Assembly (NCBI RefSeq): GCF_003352385.1 | Contig: NZ_CP031243.1 | Coordinates: 1,652,501-1,716,500 of the forward strand | Direction of reading: 5' to 3' | Origin: Haemophilus haemolyticus | GTDB taxonomy: Bacteria; Pseudomonadota; Gammaproteobacteria; Enterobacterales; Pasteurellaceae | DNA: 64,000 nt | Shown here: positions 30,339-40,583 of the stretch, piece by piece | How the letters are laid out: each line of letters begins with the position of its first letter | How positions within the stretch are numbered: the first letter of the stretch is position 1 | Notes under the pieces: generated by a model | Told to the model about the DNA's origin: nothing | Seen by the model: only the letters and a program-made list of their open reading frames with translations | Databases searched by the model: none | Program-made: the position numbers and the translations under genes

Positions 30339-32219
30339 ATGCCAATTAAAATTCTTTCCCCACAACTTGCTAACCAAATTGCTGCTGGTGAAGTAGTAGA
30401 ACGCCCTGCGTCTGTTGTGAAAGAATTAGTGGAAAATAGCCTTGATGCAGGTGCAAATAAAATCCAAATCGATATCGAAAATGGTGGGGCAAATTTAATC
30501 CGCATTCGTGACAACGGCTGTGGCATTCCAAAAGAAGAATTAAGTCTTGCTTTGGCGCGACATGCTACGAGTAAAATAGCTGATCTTGACGATCTAGAAG
30601 CCATTTTAAGTTTAGGTTTTAGAGGCGAGGCGTTGGCAAGTATCAGCTCGGTATCGCGCTTAACGCTCACCTCTCGCACCGAAGCACAAACTGAAGCTTG
30701 GCAAGTTTATGCGCAAGGTCGTGATATGGAAACCACAATCAAACCCGCATCACATCCTGTCGGCACAACAGTTGAAGTTGCCAATCTTTTTTTCAACACG
30801 CCAGCCCGCCGAAAATTTTTGCGCACAGATAAAACAGAATTTGCTCATATTGATGAAGTCATTCGCCGTATTGCTTTAACAAAATTTAACACGGCATTTA
30901 CGCTAACGCATAATGGGAAAATCATCCGTCAATATCGTCCAGCTGAAGAGCTCAATCAGCAACTAAAACGTGTTGCAGCTATTTGTGGAGATGATTTTGT
31001 CAAAAATGCCTTACGAATTGATTGGAAACACGATGATTTACACTTATCGGGCTGGGTAGCCACACCAAATTTTAGCCGAACTCAAAATGATTTAAGTTAT
31101 TGCTATATTAATGGCCGAATGGTTCGAGATAAGGTAATCAGCCATGCTATTCGACAAGCCTATGCACAATATTTACCAACCGATGCTTATCCTGCGTTTG
31201 TGTTGTTTATCGACTTAAACCCGCATGATGTGGATGTCAATGTTCATCCGACCAAGCATGAAGTGCGCTTTCACCAACAACGCCTCATTCATGATTTTAT
31301 TTACGAAGGCATCAGCCATGCGCTAAACAATCAAGAACAGCTTAATTGGCACACAGACCAAAGTGCGGTAGAAAATCACGAAGAAAATACGGTGCGTGAG
31401 CCCCAACCGAATTACAACATTCGTCCTAATCGTGCAGCTGCGGGGCAAAATATCTTTGCGCCACAATATCACGAAAAACCACAGCAAAATCAACCGCACT
31501 TTTCTAACACACCAGTATTGCCAAATCATGTAAGTACTGGTTATCGAGATTACCGTTCTGATGCACCGAGTAAAACCGAGCAACGTTTATATGGTGAATT
31601 GTTACGTACATTACCACCTACAGAGCAAAAAGATATTTCACAACAAAATATTTCAGATACAGCTAAAATCATCTCAACTGAAATAATTGAGTGCTCATCA
31701 CATCTGCGTGCCCTTTCACTTATTGAAAATCGCGCGCTATTATTACAACAGAACCAAGATTTCTTTTTGCTTTCATTGGAAAAATTACAACGCTTGCAAT
31801 GGCAATTGGCTTTACAACAACTACACATCGAACAACAGCCTTTATTGATTCCAATTGTGTTCCGATTAACTGAATCACAATTTCAAACATGGCAACAATA
31901 TTCAGATAACTTCAAAAAAATTGGCTTTGAATTTATCGAAAATCAAGCACAATTACGCTTAACCTTAAATAAAGTGCCAAGTGCATTACGCGCACAAAAT
32001 CTACAAAAATGCGTGATGGCAATGCTGACTAGAGATGAAAATTCATCACCATTTTTAACCGCACTTTGCGCACAATTAGAATGTAAAACCTTTGACGCTT
32101 TAGCGGACGCACTCAATTTATTGAGCGAGACGGAACGTTTACTCACGCAAACGAATCGCACGGTATTCACCCAATTACTCAAACCTGTTAATTGGCAGCC
32201 TTTATTAGACGAAATTTAG
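30339..32219 (+). CDS. mutL: DNA mismatch repair protein MutL
   Basis: GHKL ATPase that links mismatch recognition by MutS to MutH and UvrD. It has 626 residues (E. coli 615). ATPase motifs: [12 protein letters not shown] near residue 28 (catalytic Glu, Asn), IRDNGCGI near 57, and [16 protein letters not shown] near 93. A variable linker (about 330-430) joins the C-terminal dimerisation domain. No DQHA endonuclease motif is present, as expected for a MutH-dependent MutL. The ATG follows the amiB stop directly. Confidence 0.97.
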   Translation: MPIKILSPQLANQIAAGEVVERPASVVKELVENSLDAGANKIQIDIENGGANLIRIRDNGCGIPKEELSLALARHATSKIADLDDLEAILSLGFRGEALASISSVSRLTLTSRTEAQTEAWQVYAQGRDMETTIKPASHPVGTTVEVANLFFNTPARRKFLRTDKTEFAHIDEVIRRIALTKFNTAFTLTHNGKIIRQYRPAEELNQQLKRVAAICGDDFVKNALRIDWKHDDLHLSGWVATPNFSRTQNDLSYCYINGRMVRDKVISHAIRQAYAQYLPTDAYPAFVLFIDLNPHDVDVNVHPTKHEVRFHQQRLIHDFIYEGISHALNNQEQLNWHTDQSAVENHEENTVREPQPNYNIRPNRAAAGQNIFAPQYHEKPQQNQPHFSNTPVLPNHVSTGYRDYRSDAPSKTEQRLYGELLRTLPPTEQKDISQQNISDTAKIISTEIIECSSHLRALSLIENRALLLQQNQDFFLLSLEKLQRLQWQLALQQLHIEQQPLLIPIVFRLTESQFQTWQQYSDNFKKIGFEFIENQAQLRLTLNKVPSALRAQNLQKCVMAMLTRDENSSPFLTALCAQLECKTFDALADALNLLSETERLLTQTNRTVFTQLLKPVNWQPLLDEI

Positions 32220-32226
32220 ATTCTTC

Positions 32227-33162
32227 ATGAAACCAACCGCAATTTTTTTAATGGGTCCTACAGCCTCAGGTAAAACAGATTTAGCCATTCAACTACGAAG
32301 CTCACTTCCAGTCGAAGTGATTAGTGTAGATTCAGCGCTCATTTATAAAGGAATGGATATTGGCACAGCGAAACCATCAAAAGAAGAACTTGCTCTTGCG
32401 CCTCACCGTTTGATTGATATTTTAGATCCATCAGAAAGCTATTCCGCAATGAATTTCCGCGATGATGCGCTACGTGAAATGGCGGATATTACCGCACAAG
32501 GCAAAATTCCGTTACTAGTGGGCGGCACGATGTTGTATTACAAAGCCTTAATCGAAGGGCTTTCTCCCTTGCCTTCTGCTGATGAAAATATTCGCGCCGA
32601 GCTTGAACAAAAAGCGGCTCAACAAGGTTGGGCAACATTACACGCAGAACTCGCCAAAATCGATCCCATTTCTGCCGCTCGAATTAATCCGAGTGATTCT
32701 CAACGAATCAATCGTGCTTTAGAGGTTTTTTACATCACAGGAAAATCACTCACAGAGCTGACAGAAGAAAAAGGCGAAGCCTTGCCTTATGATTTTGTGC
32801 AATTTGCAATTGCTCCGCAAGATCGTCATATTTTGCATGACCGCATCGAACAACGCTTTCATAAAATGATTGAACTGGGCTTTCAAGAAGAAGTAGAAAA
32901 ACTTTATACGCGTGGCGATTTAAATATTAATCTACCGTCAATTCGCTGTGTAGGCTATCGTCAAATGTGGGAATATTTACAAGGCGATTACGATCACGAA
33001 GAAATGATTTTCCGTGGTATTTGTGCAACGCGCCAACTTGCAAAACGCCAGCTCACTTGGCTGCGCGGTTGGAAAACACCAATACAATGGCTGGATAGTT
33101 TACAACCTCAACAAGCGAAAGAAACCGTATTACGTCACTTAGATTCTTATCAAAAAGGTTAG
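32227..33162 (+). CDS. miaA: tRNA dimethylallyltransferase
   Basis: Adds a dimethylallyl group to A37 of tRNAs reading UNN codons. It has 311 residues (E. coli 316). The P-loop [14 protein letters not shown] near residue 10, [18 protein letters not shown] near 35, and [19 protein letters not shown] near 98 are conserved, with [14 protein letters not shown] near the C-terminus. It is followed by glnE rather than the hfq gene found at this point in E. coli. Confidence 0.97.
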   Translation: MKPTAIFLMGPTASGKTDLAIQLRSSLPVEVISVDSALIYKGMDIGTAKPSKEELALAPHRLIDILDPSESYSAMNFRDDALREMADITAQGKIPLLVGGTMLYYKALIEGLSPLPSADENIRAELEQKAAQQGWATLHAELAKIDPISAARINPSDSQRINRALEVFYITGKSLTELTEEKGEALPYDFVQFAIAPQDRHILHDRIEQRFHKMIELGFQEEVEKLYTRGDLNINLPSIRCVGYRQMWEYLQGDYDHEEMIFRGICATRQLAKRQLTWLRGWKTPIQWLDSLQPQQAKETVLRHLDSYQKG

Positions 33163-33167
33163 AAAAA

Positions 33168-36113
33168 ATGACCGCACTTTCTGCCCTCATTGAACAAAAA
33201 TTACAATATCTTGGCACAATCCTGTGCCAATCTTTTCCAGAACTTTCCCCAGAAAAAATTCACGAAGCTATTCAACAAAATTCAAATCATCCTGAACTGC
33301 CTGTTTATCAATTAGGCTATGCTATGGCAATGTCTGACTTTGTGGAAAAAGTCTTTCAAAAATACCCGCACTTAGTGAAACAATGGTGGGAAAAATCGCC
33401 CTGTTTTGCAGATTGCTCTGCCTATATTGAACGTTTGAATAGAGAGTTAGCCAATGTACATGACGAAACCTCACTCTATCAAACATTACGCCAATTCCGT
33501 AACATTGAAATGGCAAAATTAAGTTTTTGTCAAAGTTTGAATCTTGCGACCGTTGAGGAAATTTTTGTTCAGCTTTCACAACTTGCAGAAAGTTTAATTA
33601 TCGCTGCCCGCGATTGGCTTTATCATCAAGCCTGTGCGGAGATGGGCACACCAATGGATGAACAAGGCAATCCGCAGCAGCTTTATATCCTAGGAATGGG
33701 GAAATTAGGCGGCTTTGAACTAAATTTTTCCTCGGATATTGATTTAATTTTTACTTATCCATCACAAGGAGAAACGTCCATTGAGAATACGAATGCTCGA
33801 CGTTCTGTGGATAATGGAAAATTTTTTACGCGTTTAGGGCAACGCCTTATTTCTGCCTTAGATGAATTTACCTCTGATGGTTTTGTGTATCGAACCGATA
33901 TGCGCTTGCGCCCATTTGGTGACAGTGGCGCGCTTGTTCTCAGCTTTGCAGCAATGGAACAATATTATCAAGATCAAGGTCGAGATTGGGAACGCTATGC
34001 AATGATTAAAGGACGAGTATTGGGCGCACAAACCAAGGATCCTAACGCATCCAAATTGCAAAAAATGTTACGCCCTTTTGTGTATCGTCGCTATATTGAC
34101 TTTAGTGTGATTCAATCTTTACGCGAAATGAAAGGAAAAATTGAGCGAGAAGTACGCCGTCGTGGTTTGAAAGATAATATTAAACTAGGTGCTGGCGGTA
34201 TTCGTGAAGTCGAATTTATCGTGCAAGTTTTTCAACTCATTCGAGGCGGGCGAGAAATCAATCTGCAACAACATTCACTCTTAAGGATCTTACCTGAAAT
34301 TACCAAACTAGGATTAATTACCGAACAACAATTCCACGATTTACGTGAAAGTTATATTTTTTTACGTCGTGTAGAAAACATTCTACAAGCCATTAACGAT
34401 CAACAAACTCAAACACTACCAACCGATGAAATAGATCAAATTCGTTTAGTAGAGGCATGTAAAACATTCACCTGTTTAAATGAAAATAATCAAACCATTG
34501 AAAAACATTATCCAATAGAAAATTGGGACGATTTTTACCGCACTTTACAACAAAAACAAGAAAAAGTGCGGGCGGTATTTACTCAATTAATTGGTGATGA
34601 ACAAGATGAGCCTTCACAAACTGATAGCCAGTGGCAAGATTTTTTAGAATCAGATTTTGAGGATATTGAACAGACATTATTAGAGAACGGCATATCAGAA
34701 AATAATATTGATGAAGTTTTAGAAAAGCTTGCTCAATTCAAAGACAGCCTAAATCACAGAGTGATTGGTTCGCGTGGGCGTGATGTATTAAGTCATTTAA
34801 TGCCAACGGTATTTGCTCTTATTTTTACTCAAGAAAATTACCGCACTTTGCTCCCCCGAATTCTGAACATTATTGAAAAAATTTCGAGTCGCACGACTTA
34901 TTTAGAATTATTATTGGAAAATCCTCGTGCCCTTCAGCAAGTTATTGAACTTTGTGCACAGTCTCAACTTATTTCAGAACAACTAGCTCGCCATCCTATC
35001 TTATTAGATGAATTGCTTAATACAGAAGCACTACGCCATCCGTTGCCATTTACCCAATATCCTGCAGAGTTACATCAATATTTGCTTCGTTTACCACCTG
35101 ATGATGAAGAACAGCTTATTGATGCTTTGCGTCAATTTAAACAAGCAACCCTATTAAAAGTGGCTGCGGCAGATATTTTAGGGGCATTACCGGTAATGAA
35201 GGTAAGCGATCATTTAACCTATCTTGCCGAAGCGATTATTGAAGTGGTTGTGAATCTAGCTTGGAAACAAATTTCGTCTAGATTTGGCGTGCCTGAACAT
35301 TTGCAAAATAATGAAAAAGGATTTTTAGTGATTGGTTATGGAAAACTGGGAGGGATTGAACTCGGTTATAAATCTGATTTAGACCTCGTATTTTTATACG
35401 ATGCCGTAGAAAGTCAAACAACAGGTGGCAAAAAAGTGATTGATAGCAATCAATTTTACCTGCGTTTGGCACAAAAGATTGTAAGTATTTTCAGCATAAA
35501 TACTTCCGCTGGCGTACTTTATGAGGCAGATATGCGCCTGCGCCCTTCTGGCGATGCTGGCTTAATTGGCTGCTCTCTTTCTGCATTTTCCCATTATCAA
35601 TTAAATGACGCTTGGACATGGGAAAAACAAGCACTTGTGCGCGCTCGTCCAGTATTTGGCGAATCATCTCTTAAAGCTAAATTTGAGCATATCCGCCAAC
35701 AAGTGCTTTCTGCATCACGAGATCTTGAGCAATTAAAGCGAGATGTTGTAGAGATGCGAGAAAAAATGTTCACACATTTGTCCCATTCAAAAGATGCTGA
35801 ATTTAATCTTAAAACAGATCGCGGTGGTATCACTGATATTGAATTTATTGCTCAATATTTAATGCTTGCCAATGCTCCGCAAAACCCACAACTGACAAAA
35901 TGGTCAGACAATGTACGTATTTTCGATGATATGGCAGAGGCTCAAATTATTAGCCAAACAGACTGCGACGCTTTAAAACAAAGTTATGTCGATTTACGCA
36001 ATGCTATTCACCATTTGAATTTGATAGGTAAATCTCCTGTTGTAGATAAAACTGAATTTGTCAAAGAGCGGTCATTTATTCAAGCATTTTGGGATAAGCT
36101 ATTTAGTTCATAA
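33168..36113 (+). CDS. glnE: Bifunctional glutamine synthetase adenylyltransferase/deadenylase
   Basis: Adds AMP to glutamine synthetase and removes it, tuning activity to nitrogen supply. The 981 residues contain two nucleotidyltransferase domains. The N-terminal deadenylase has [21 protein letters not shown] near 170, and the C-terminal adenylyltransferase has [21 protein letters not shown] near 715. Each is followed by an Arg-rich [11 protein letters not shown] or [11 protein letters not shown] block. The start codon lies inside an uptake signal (ATGACCGCACTT), which fixes the first residues as MTAL. Confidence 0.96.
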   Translation: MTALSALIEQKLQYLGTILCQSFPELSPEKIHEAIQQNSNHPELPVYQLGYAMAMSDFVEKVFQKYPHLVKQWWEKSPCFADCSAYIERLNRELANVHDETSLYQTLRQFRNIEMAKLSFCQSLNLATVEEIFVQLSQLAESLIIAARDWLYHQACAEMGTPMDEQGNPQQLYILGMGKLGGFELNFSSDIDLIFTYPSQGETSIENTNARRSVDNGKFFTRLGQRLISALDEFTSDGFVYRTDMRLRPFGDSGALVLSFAAMEQYYQDQGRDWERYAMIKGRVLGAQTKDPNASKLQKMLRPFVYRRYIDFSVIQSLREMKGKIEREVRRRGLKDNIKLGAGGIREVEFIVQVFQLIRGGREINLQQHSLLRILPEITKLGLITEQQFHDLRESYIFLRRVENILQAINDQQTQTLPTDEIDQIRLVEACKTFTCLNENNQTIEKHYPIENWDDFYRTLQQKQEKVRAVFTQLIGDEQDEPSQTDSQWQDFLESDFEDIEQTLLENGISENNIDEVLEKLAQFKDSLNHRVIGSRGRDVLSHLMPTVFALIFTQENYRTLLPRILNIIEKISSRTTYLELLLENPRALQQVIELCAQSQLISEQLARHPILLDELLNTEALRHPLPFTQYPAELHQYLLRLPPDDEEQLIDALRQFKQATLLKVAAADILGALPVMKVSDHLTYLAEAIIEVVVNLAWKQISSRFGVPEHLQNNEKGFLVIGYGKLGGIELGYKSDLDLVFLYDAVESQTTGGKKVIDSNQFYLRLAQKIVSIFSINTSAGVLYEADMRLRPSGDAGLIGCSLSAFSHYQLNDAWTWEKQALVRARPVFGESSLKAKFEHIRQQVLSASRDLEQLKRDVVEMREKMFTHLSHSKDAEFNLKTDRGGITDIEFIAQYLMLANAPQNPQLTKWSDNVRIFDDMAEAQIISQTDCDALKQSYVDLRNAIHHLNLIGKSPVVDKTEFVKERSFIQAFWDKLFSS

Positions 36114-36134
36114 AATAGCAATTAAATCCCATTT

Positions 36135-37811
36135 TTAATGAACTAAATTTAGCATTTCCTGCGCATTGGCTAAGGCTAATTCTGTAATTTCACTTCCGCC
36201 CAAGAGTATTGCCAAGGCTGGTACACGTTCAGCTTGTGAAAGTGCGGTCATTTGTGTTTCAGTTTTATTATCCACAGTAAATTTTTCTACATTGAACTGA
36301 TGGTGGCCATGACAAGCAACCTGTGGCAAGTGAGTGACGCATAATACTTGGCAACGTTCACTTAATTGACGTAAGAGTTTTCCGACAACGCTTGCTGTTT
36401 TTCCGCTAATGCCCACGTCCACTTCATCAAAAATTAAGGTTGGAATAGCCGATTGATCAGAAGTTAAAACTTGAATCGCTAAAGAAATACGAGAAAGTTC
36501 GCCACCAGAAGCAATTTTAGCTAATGGCTGCGGTTGTTGTCCTAAATTACTACGCAAAGTGAAAATCACATTATCCGCACCATTTGCACTCACTTTATCT
36601 AAATCCGTATTCAACTCTACATAAAATTCAGCGTTTTCCATTGCAAGTTGTTTTATCGACTGTGTGACATTTTGCGCTAAGCGGGTTGCAGATTGCTGAC
36701 GACTTGCAGTTAATGCACTAGCCGTTACTTGCATTTGTTCAAATGCGAGTTTTTCTTGCTCAATCAACATCTCTTCACTTTCAGAAAAATCTAAGAGTGC
36801 GGTTAATTCTGCTTTTAATTTTTTGTGATGTTCCACAAGATCTTCAGGTTTAACTTGATGTTTACGAGCAAGTTGTAAAGTCTGACTAATTCTTTGTTCG
36901 ATTTCCTGTAAAAGTTGAGGATCTTGCTCGATATTACTCGATAAATTTCGCACTTCACTGGTTGCTTCTTGCACTTGAATTAACGCATCATTCAGCATAC
37001 TTTGCACTTCAGTATATTGCGGATCAAGTTCAGCTAATTCATCAATATATTGTGTCGCACGATAAAGCAAGCTATCGATATTTACCGTGTCATTTTCACT
37101 TAAAATTTGCAGGACTGATTGAGAAAGTTGAGTTAGCTGTTCGCTGCTAGATAAACGACGTTGTTCATCTTCTAATTCCAAATATTCATTTGGTCGAAGG
37201 TTAAATTCATCTAACTCATCCACTTGATACTGTAAAAGTTGTTTACGTGCTTCATTTTCTGCCACTTTTTGTTGAAAGGTTTTAACTTGATTTTGGAGAT
37301 TTTTCCATGCCTGATAATCTTCACGCATTTTCACAAGTAATTCAGGATGAGCGGCAAAATCATCAACTAACTGAAGCTGATAGTCATTTTTTAACAATAA
37401 TTGAGAAGCGTGCTGCCCATTAATATGAACAAGATATTGACCAATTTCTTTTAATTGAGAAGCTGATACAGGAGTACTATTAATAAAAGCTTTAGAACGT
37501 CCATCAGCATTAATCACACGACGCAAAATACATTCTGTTGGATTATCTGGATCTTGTAATTCTTGCTCACTCAACCAGTGATAAGCAGGATTCTGCGATT
37601 CTAGTTGGAAAGTTGCACAAATTTCGGCACGTTCTTGCCCTTCACGCACCATTGAGGTTTCCACTCTCTGTCCGAAGCATAAACCTAAAGCATCAATGGC
37701 GATAGATTTACCTGCCCCAGTTTCCCCAGTAATTACAGACATTCCTTTCGCCAATTCGATATCAAGCTGGCGAACAATCGCAAAATTATTGATAGTAAGT
37801 TGAGTAAGCAT
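36135..37811 (-). CDS. recN: DNA repair protein RecN
   Basis: SMC-like ATPase of recombinational double-strand break repair. It has 558 residues. Walker A GETGAGKSIAIDALGLCFG near residue 28 and NFAIVRQLDIE lie at the N-terminus. A long coiled coil covers about 150-380. The C-terminal ABC head has SGGELSRISLAIQVL near 430 and Walker B LIFDEVDVGISG. nadK lies upstream on the same strand, and glnE converges from the other side with 21 bases between stops. Confidence 0.96.
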   Translation of the reverse strand: MLTQLTINNFAIVRQLDIELAKGMSVITGETGAGKSIAIDALGLCFGQRVETSMVREGQERAEICATFQLESQNPAYHWLSEQELQDPDNPTECILRRVINADGRSKAFINSTPVSASQLKEIGQYLVHINGQHASQLLLKNDYQLQLVDDFAAHPELLVKMREDYQAWKNLQNQVKTFQQKVAENEARKQLLQYQVDELDEFNLRPNEYLELEDEQRRLSSSEQLTQLSQSVLQILSENDTVNIDSLLYRATQYIDELAELDPQYTEVQSMLNDALIQVQEATSEVRNLSSNIEQDPQLLQEIEQRISQTLQLARKHQVKPEDLVEHHKKLKAELTALLDFSESEEMLIEQEKLAFEQMQVTASALTASRQQSATRLAQNVTQSIKQLAMENAEFYVELNTDLDKVSANGADNVIFTLRSNLGQQPQPLAKIASGGELSRISLAIQVLTSDQSAIPTLIFDEVDVGISGKTASVVGKLLRQLSERCQVLCVTHLPQVACHGHHQFNVEKFTVDNKTETQMTALSQAERVPALAILLGGSEITELALANAQEMLNLVH

Positions 37812-37923
37812 AGCAAAATCCTTTAACTGTATATTTAATATGATACAACTGATTTAATTTACAGTAAAGGATTTTTTTACAGTATTTTGTCAAATCTATT
37901 TCAATCGAAAATTTTTACCATAA

Positions 37924-38814
37924 TCAAAATGATTTTAACCAACCTAATTTGGTACTTAATACATCGTAATAATTATAATTTTTTAGATGAAGCAAGCGGA
38001 GTTTATGCTCACTTTTTTGAATATGAACCACGTCATCTGGAGTAAAAGGTAAGGCTATTTGACTATCACAGCCCACTTCCAATTGAGATGTATTATGCTC
38101 AGCAAAACGAATCGATATTTTACTATCACCATCAATAACAAGAGGACGAGAAGTTAATGTATGTGGAAACATTGGCACTAATGCAATGGCATTAAGGTTT
38201 GGTGTCAAAATCGGGCCACCAGCGGAAAGAGAATAAGCTGTAGAACCTGTCGGAGTAGAAACAATTAATCCATCAGAACGTTGTGAAAATGCAAACTTAT
38301 CATTGATATACACATGAAAATCGATCATATGTGCAATTTTCGCAGGGTGGATAACCGCCTCATTCACTGCATTACCTGTCGATACAATTTCACCTGCACG
38401 CTCAATTTGTGCTTCCAATAAAAAACGTTCTTCCACGAAGAATTCACCGCGTTCTAAACAAGCTTCTAGTTGAGCATAGGCATTTTTCGGGTCAATATCT
38501 GTTAAAAATCCCAAATTACCACGGTTGATACCAATCAATGGAATATCATATTTTGCTAATACACGAGCACGCCCAAGCATATTACCATCCCCACCAATCA
38601 CGATAACCAACTGTGCTTGGCAACCAATTTCATCAAGTGTTGCAAGATTTTCTGCAGGAAGCCCCAATTTTTCTGCAACATCTTTTTCCATTATTACTTG
38701 ATAGCCACGTTCCGTTAACCAGTGAAACAAATTTTTGTGCATTTGTAGGTTAATGTCATTTCTAGGCTTTCCTACAAGCCCAATGGTTTTAAAGGAACGA
38801 TATAAATTATTCAT
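37924..38814 (-). CDS. nadK: NAD kinase
   Basis: Phosphorylates NAD to NADP. The chosen start gives 296 residues (E. coli 292). The [11 protein letters not shown] motif near residue 66, NEAVIHP near 135 and [23 protein letters not shown] near 165 are hallmarks. The frame extends to 38850, but the family N-terminus ([15 protein letters not shown]) begins at 38814, and the extra 12 codons overlap the likely grpE promoter region. Divergent from grpE. Confidence 0.95.
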   Translation of the reverse strand: MNNLYRSFKTIGLVGKPRNDINLQMHKNLFHWLTERGYQVIMEKDVAEKLGLPAENLATLDEIGCQAQLVIVIGGDGNMLGRARVLAKYDIPLIGINRGNLGFLTDIDPKNAYAQLEACLERGEFFVEERFLLEAQIERAGEIVSTGNAVNEAVIHPAKIAHMIDFHVYINDKFAFSQRSDGLIVSTPTGSTAYSLSAGGPILTPNLNAIALVPMFPHTLTSRPLVIDGDSKISIRFAEHNTSQLEVGCDSQIALPFTPDDVVHIQKSEHKLRLLHLKNYNYYDVLSTKLGWLKSF

Positions 38815-38827
38815 AAAATAAACCGCA

Positions 38828-38856
38828 CTTGAATTTAACATTTTCGTCATTATATA
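38828..38856 (+). promoter_or_regulatory. Possible heat-shock (sigma-32) promoter of grpE
   Basis: CTTGAA at 38828 and a downstream CATTATAT about 14 bases later loosely fit CTTGAAA and CCCCATNT. The second element is a poor match, so this is only a candidate suggested by the gene it precedes. Confidence 0.25.
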
Positions 38857-38914
38857 GTTTTTTGTTAGACTATAGCTAACGACTATAGCGAATTTTGTAT
38901 TTACGGAGAAAAAA

Positions 38915-39511
38915 ATGTCAGAACAAGAACAAAAAGTTGAAAACCCAGAAGTAGAAAAGCAAGAAGAAGTCGTTCTGGAAGAAACACAACAAACAGAGCC
39001 TTCTCGAGAACTTGATCCTTTAGAAGAAGCTATTGCCCGAGTGCAAGAACTTGAAGAGCAGCTAAAAACTCAAATTGAAGAAGCGGCAAACAAAGAACAG
39101 GATATTTTACTTCGCTCTCGTGCTGAAATTGAAAACCTTCGTCGTCGAACTGAACAAGATGTAGAAAAAGCACATAAATTCGCATTGGAAAAATTCTCAA
39201 AAGACATTTTGAATACTATCGATAACCTAGAGAGAGCCCTTGCCACTCCAGCAAATAAAGAAGATGAAAGCGTAAAAGCCTTATTTGACGGCGTAGAACT
39301 GACCTTAAAAGAATTAGTTTCAACCGTTGGTCGTTTTGGCGTGGAAGCTGTGGGAGTTGTCGGTGAAGCATTTAATCCTGACTTACATCAAGCCATTTCA
39401 ATGCAACCTGCTGAAGGCTTTGAAACCAATCAAATTAGCGTCGTATTGCAAAAAGGCTACACCTTAAATGGTCGAGTCATTCGCCCAGCGATGGTAATGG
39501 TGGCAGCTTAA
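38915..39511 (+). CDS. grpE: Nucleotide exchange factor GrpE
   Basis: Releases ADP from DnaK in the Hsp70 cycle. It has 198 residues (E. coli 197). The acidic disordered N-terminus (about 1-45) is followed by a long helix ([31 protein letters not shown]) and the C-terminal beta domain ([39 protein letters not shown]). ACGGAG precedes the ATG. Monocistronic, with a terminator that runs into the neighbouring convergent gene. Confidence 0.97.
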   Translation: MSEQEQKVENPEVEKQEEVVLEETQQTEPSRELDPLEEAIARVQELEEQLKTQIEEAANKEQDILLRSRAEIENLRRRTEQDVEKAHKFALEKFSKDILNTIDNLERALATPANKEDESVKALFDGVELTLKELVSTVGRFGVEAVGVVGEAFNPDLHQAISMQPAEGFETNQISVVLQKGYTLNGRVIRPAMVMVAA

Positions 39512-39523
39512 TTTACATTTGGT

Positions 39524-39868
39524 CTAAAGAGCGGTCGGTTTTTCGGCCGTTTTTTCTTTTTCCTGAATAACAACATAAACTTTTCGGATAATTTCCCTAA
39601 AATCTTCGCTCGTTGTAGCCCAATCAACAAGATCCACTCGCCACGGTAAATCTGATTCAGAAAAAGCTTCTTTTAATCTGTCACGAGCTAAAAAATCTAA
39701 AGGTTCCTCAGAGATAATCGCAAGGTCAAGATCGGAATATTTTTTTGCCTTTCCCTTTACACGAGAACCGAAAGCCCACACGGTATAATCAGGTACTAAT
39801 TGTTGTAAAATAGTTTTCACAATCGCCAATTCTTCAGATTTTATATCAAGCTGTGCAAAACTAGTCAT
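39524..39868 (-). CDS. Minimal nucleotidyltransferase (MntA/HI0073 type antitoxin)
   Basis: A 114-residue stand-alone nucleotidyltransferase. The GSX10DXD motif is complete (GSRVKGKAKKYSDLDLAI near residue 37), with a third acidic residue in WRVDLVDW near 77. In the described HepT-MntA pair the MntA enzyme adds AMP units to a tyrosine of the HEPN toxin and neutralises it. Its ATG lies eight bases inside the HEPN gene, so the two are translationally coupled. I recall the H. influenzae pair HI0073/HI0074 being studied structurally before its role was known. Confidence 0.88.
   Translation of the reverse strand: MTSFAQLDIKSEELAIVKTILQQLVPDYTVWAFGSRVKGKAKKYSDLDLAIISEEPLDFLARDRLKEAFSESDLPWRVDLVDWATTSEDFREIIRKVYVVIQEKEKTAEKPTAL
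39530..39556 (+). terminator. grpE terminator, overlapping the end of the MNT gene
   Basis: GCGGTCGG pairs with TCGGCCG (G-T wobble allowed), then a T run. It lies inside the last codons of the convergent nucleotidyltransferase gene, encoding part of its AEKPTAL tail on the other strand. Confidence 0.65.
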
Positions 39869-40301
39869 ATTGATTTCTCTGACGTAATTGTTCCAATAGG
39901 AAACGACTTTCTATTAAAAAATCATCAATTTGTGCATAAACAGCCATGGCTTTTTCTTGATCATAAGTATGTGATGTAATATTACGCATATCACGATAAG
40001 CAACCCATTTTGACATATCTTCAATCAAACCAAATCTCAATGCTTCTCGCAAAATATCCTTAAATCCATAAGCCCCAATGTCATCGGTATTAATTGCATC
40101 TTGTTGAAGTTGGCGTTTCATCATTTTTAAACTTAGCTCATAAACAAATTCAAATTTCTGAATTGCACCTGCAATTAAGGTATCTTGTACAATAGAGGAT
40201 TGCATATCAAACCAATTTCTGTCTGAAATTTGTACTACGGTTTGCTCTAACGAATAAAATGCAGCGTCTAATACATTTAAATTTAGCTTATCAGTCATCA
40301 T
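39861..40301 (-). CDS. HEPN-domain protein (HepT/HI0074 type RNase toxin)
   Basis: A 146-residue all-helical HEPN protein. The catalytic RX4HXY motif is intact: RDMRNITSHTYD near residue 105 gives Arg, four residues, His, one residue, Tyr. In characterised HepT toxins this motif cleaves RNA, and the Tyr is the site of AMP addition by the partner. The intact motif and the overlapping antitoxin gene argue for a working pair. Older annotation calls it a nucleotidyltransferase substrate-binding protein. Confidence 0.87.
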   Translation of the reverse strand: MMTDKLNLNVLDAAFYSLEQTVVQISDRNWFDMQSSIVQDTLIAGAIQKFEFVYELSLKMMKRQLQQDAINTDDIGAYGFKDILREALRFGLIEDMSKWVAYRDMRNITSHTYDQEKAMAVYAQIDDFLIESRFLLEQLRQRNQYD

Positions 40302-40379
40302 TTTTACCCTTGTTAAATATTCATTCTATTTTACCATAGACTATTTTTTCTCAAAACCTATAACCCCAAAAGTAAACAT

Positions 40380-40395
40380 TGTGATATTGATCACA
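40380..40395 (+). promoter_or_regulatory. CRP site between hepT and nrdD
   Basis: TGTGA-TATTGA-TCACA is a perfect CRP core. It lies 79 bases before the HEPN start and 189 before nrdD, so it could serve either. TTGAT in the same stretch does not form a correctly spaced FNR site. Confidence 0.65.
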
Positions 40396-40496
40396 AAATC
40401 AAAAAATATTTGAGAAAAGTTCTCAACAACTTAATTTGATATTTTTCTAATAAAATCAATCTTTAACAAAATTCTCTTACAATAAAACTCCTAAAA

Positions 40497-40544
40497 ACAC
40501 TACATATTGTGCGTTGATTATCTTTTTAGATCTATATATAGTGC
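40497..40544 (+). promoter_or_regulatory. Two NrdR boxes upstream of nrdD
   Basis: ACACTACATATTGTGC (40497-40512) and GATCTATATATAGTGC (40529-40544) both resemble the NrdR consensus ACACWATATATWGTGT. They are 32 bases apart centre to centre, about three helical turns, which is the usual spacing for NrdR repression of ribonucleotide reductase genes. Confidence 0.7.
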
Positions 40545-40583
40545 AGTCCGCATTTCAAAAAAACTATATATTGGAGCTATATC

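Noticed and set aside
37820-37855. LexA-like sequence upstream of recN (AACTGTATAT... and ...ATACA)
   Set aside because: One half-site is good but the second half is not at the spacing needed for CTGT-N8-ACAG. SOS control of recN is plausible but not supported by a proper box.
40387-40402. TTGAT...ATCAA as an FNR site before nrdD
   Set aside because: The gap is six bases, not four, and the left half is part of the CRP palindrome.
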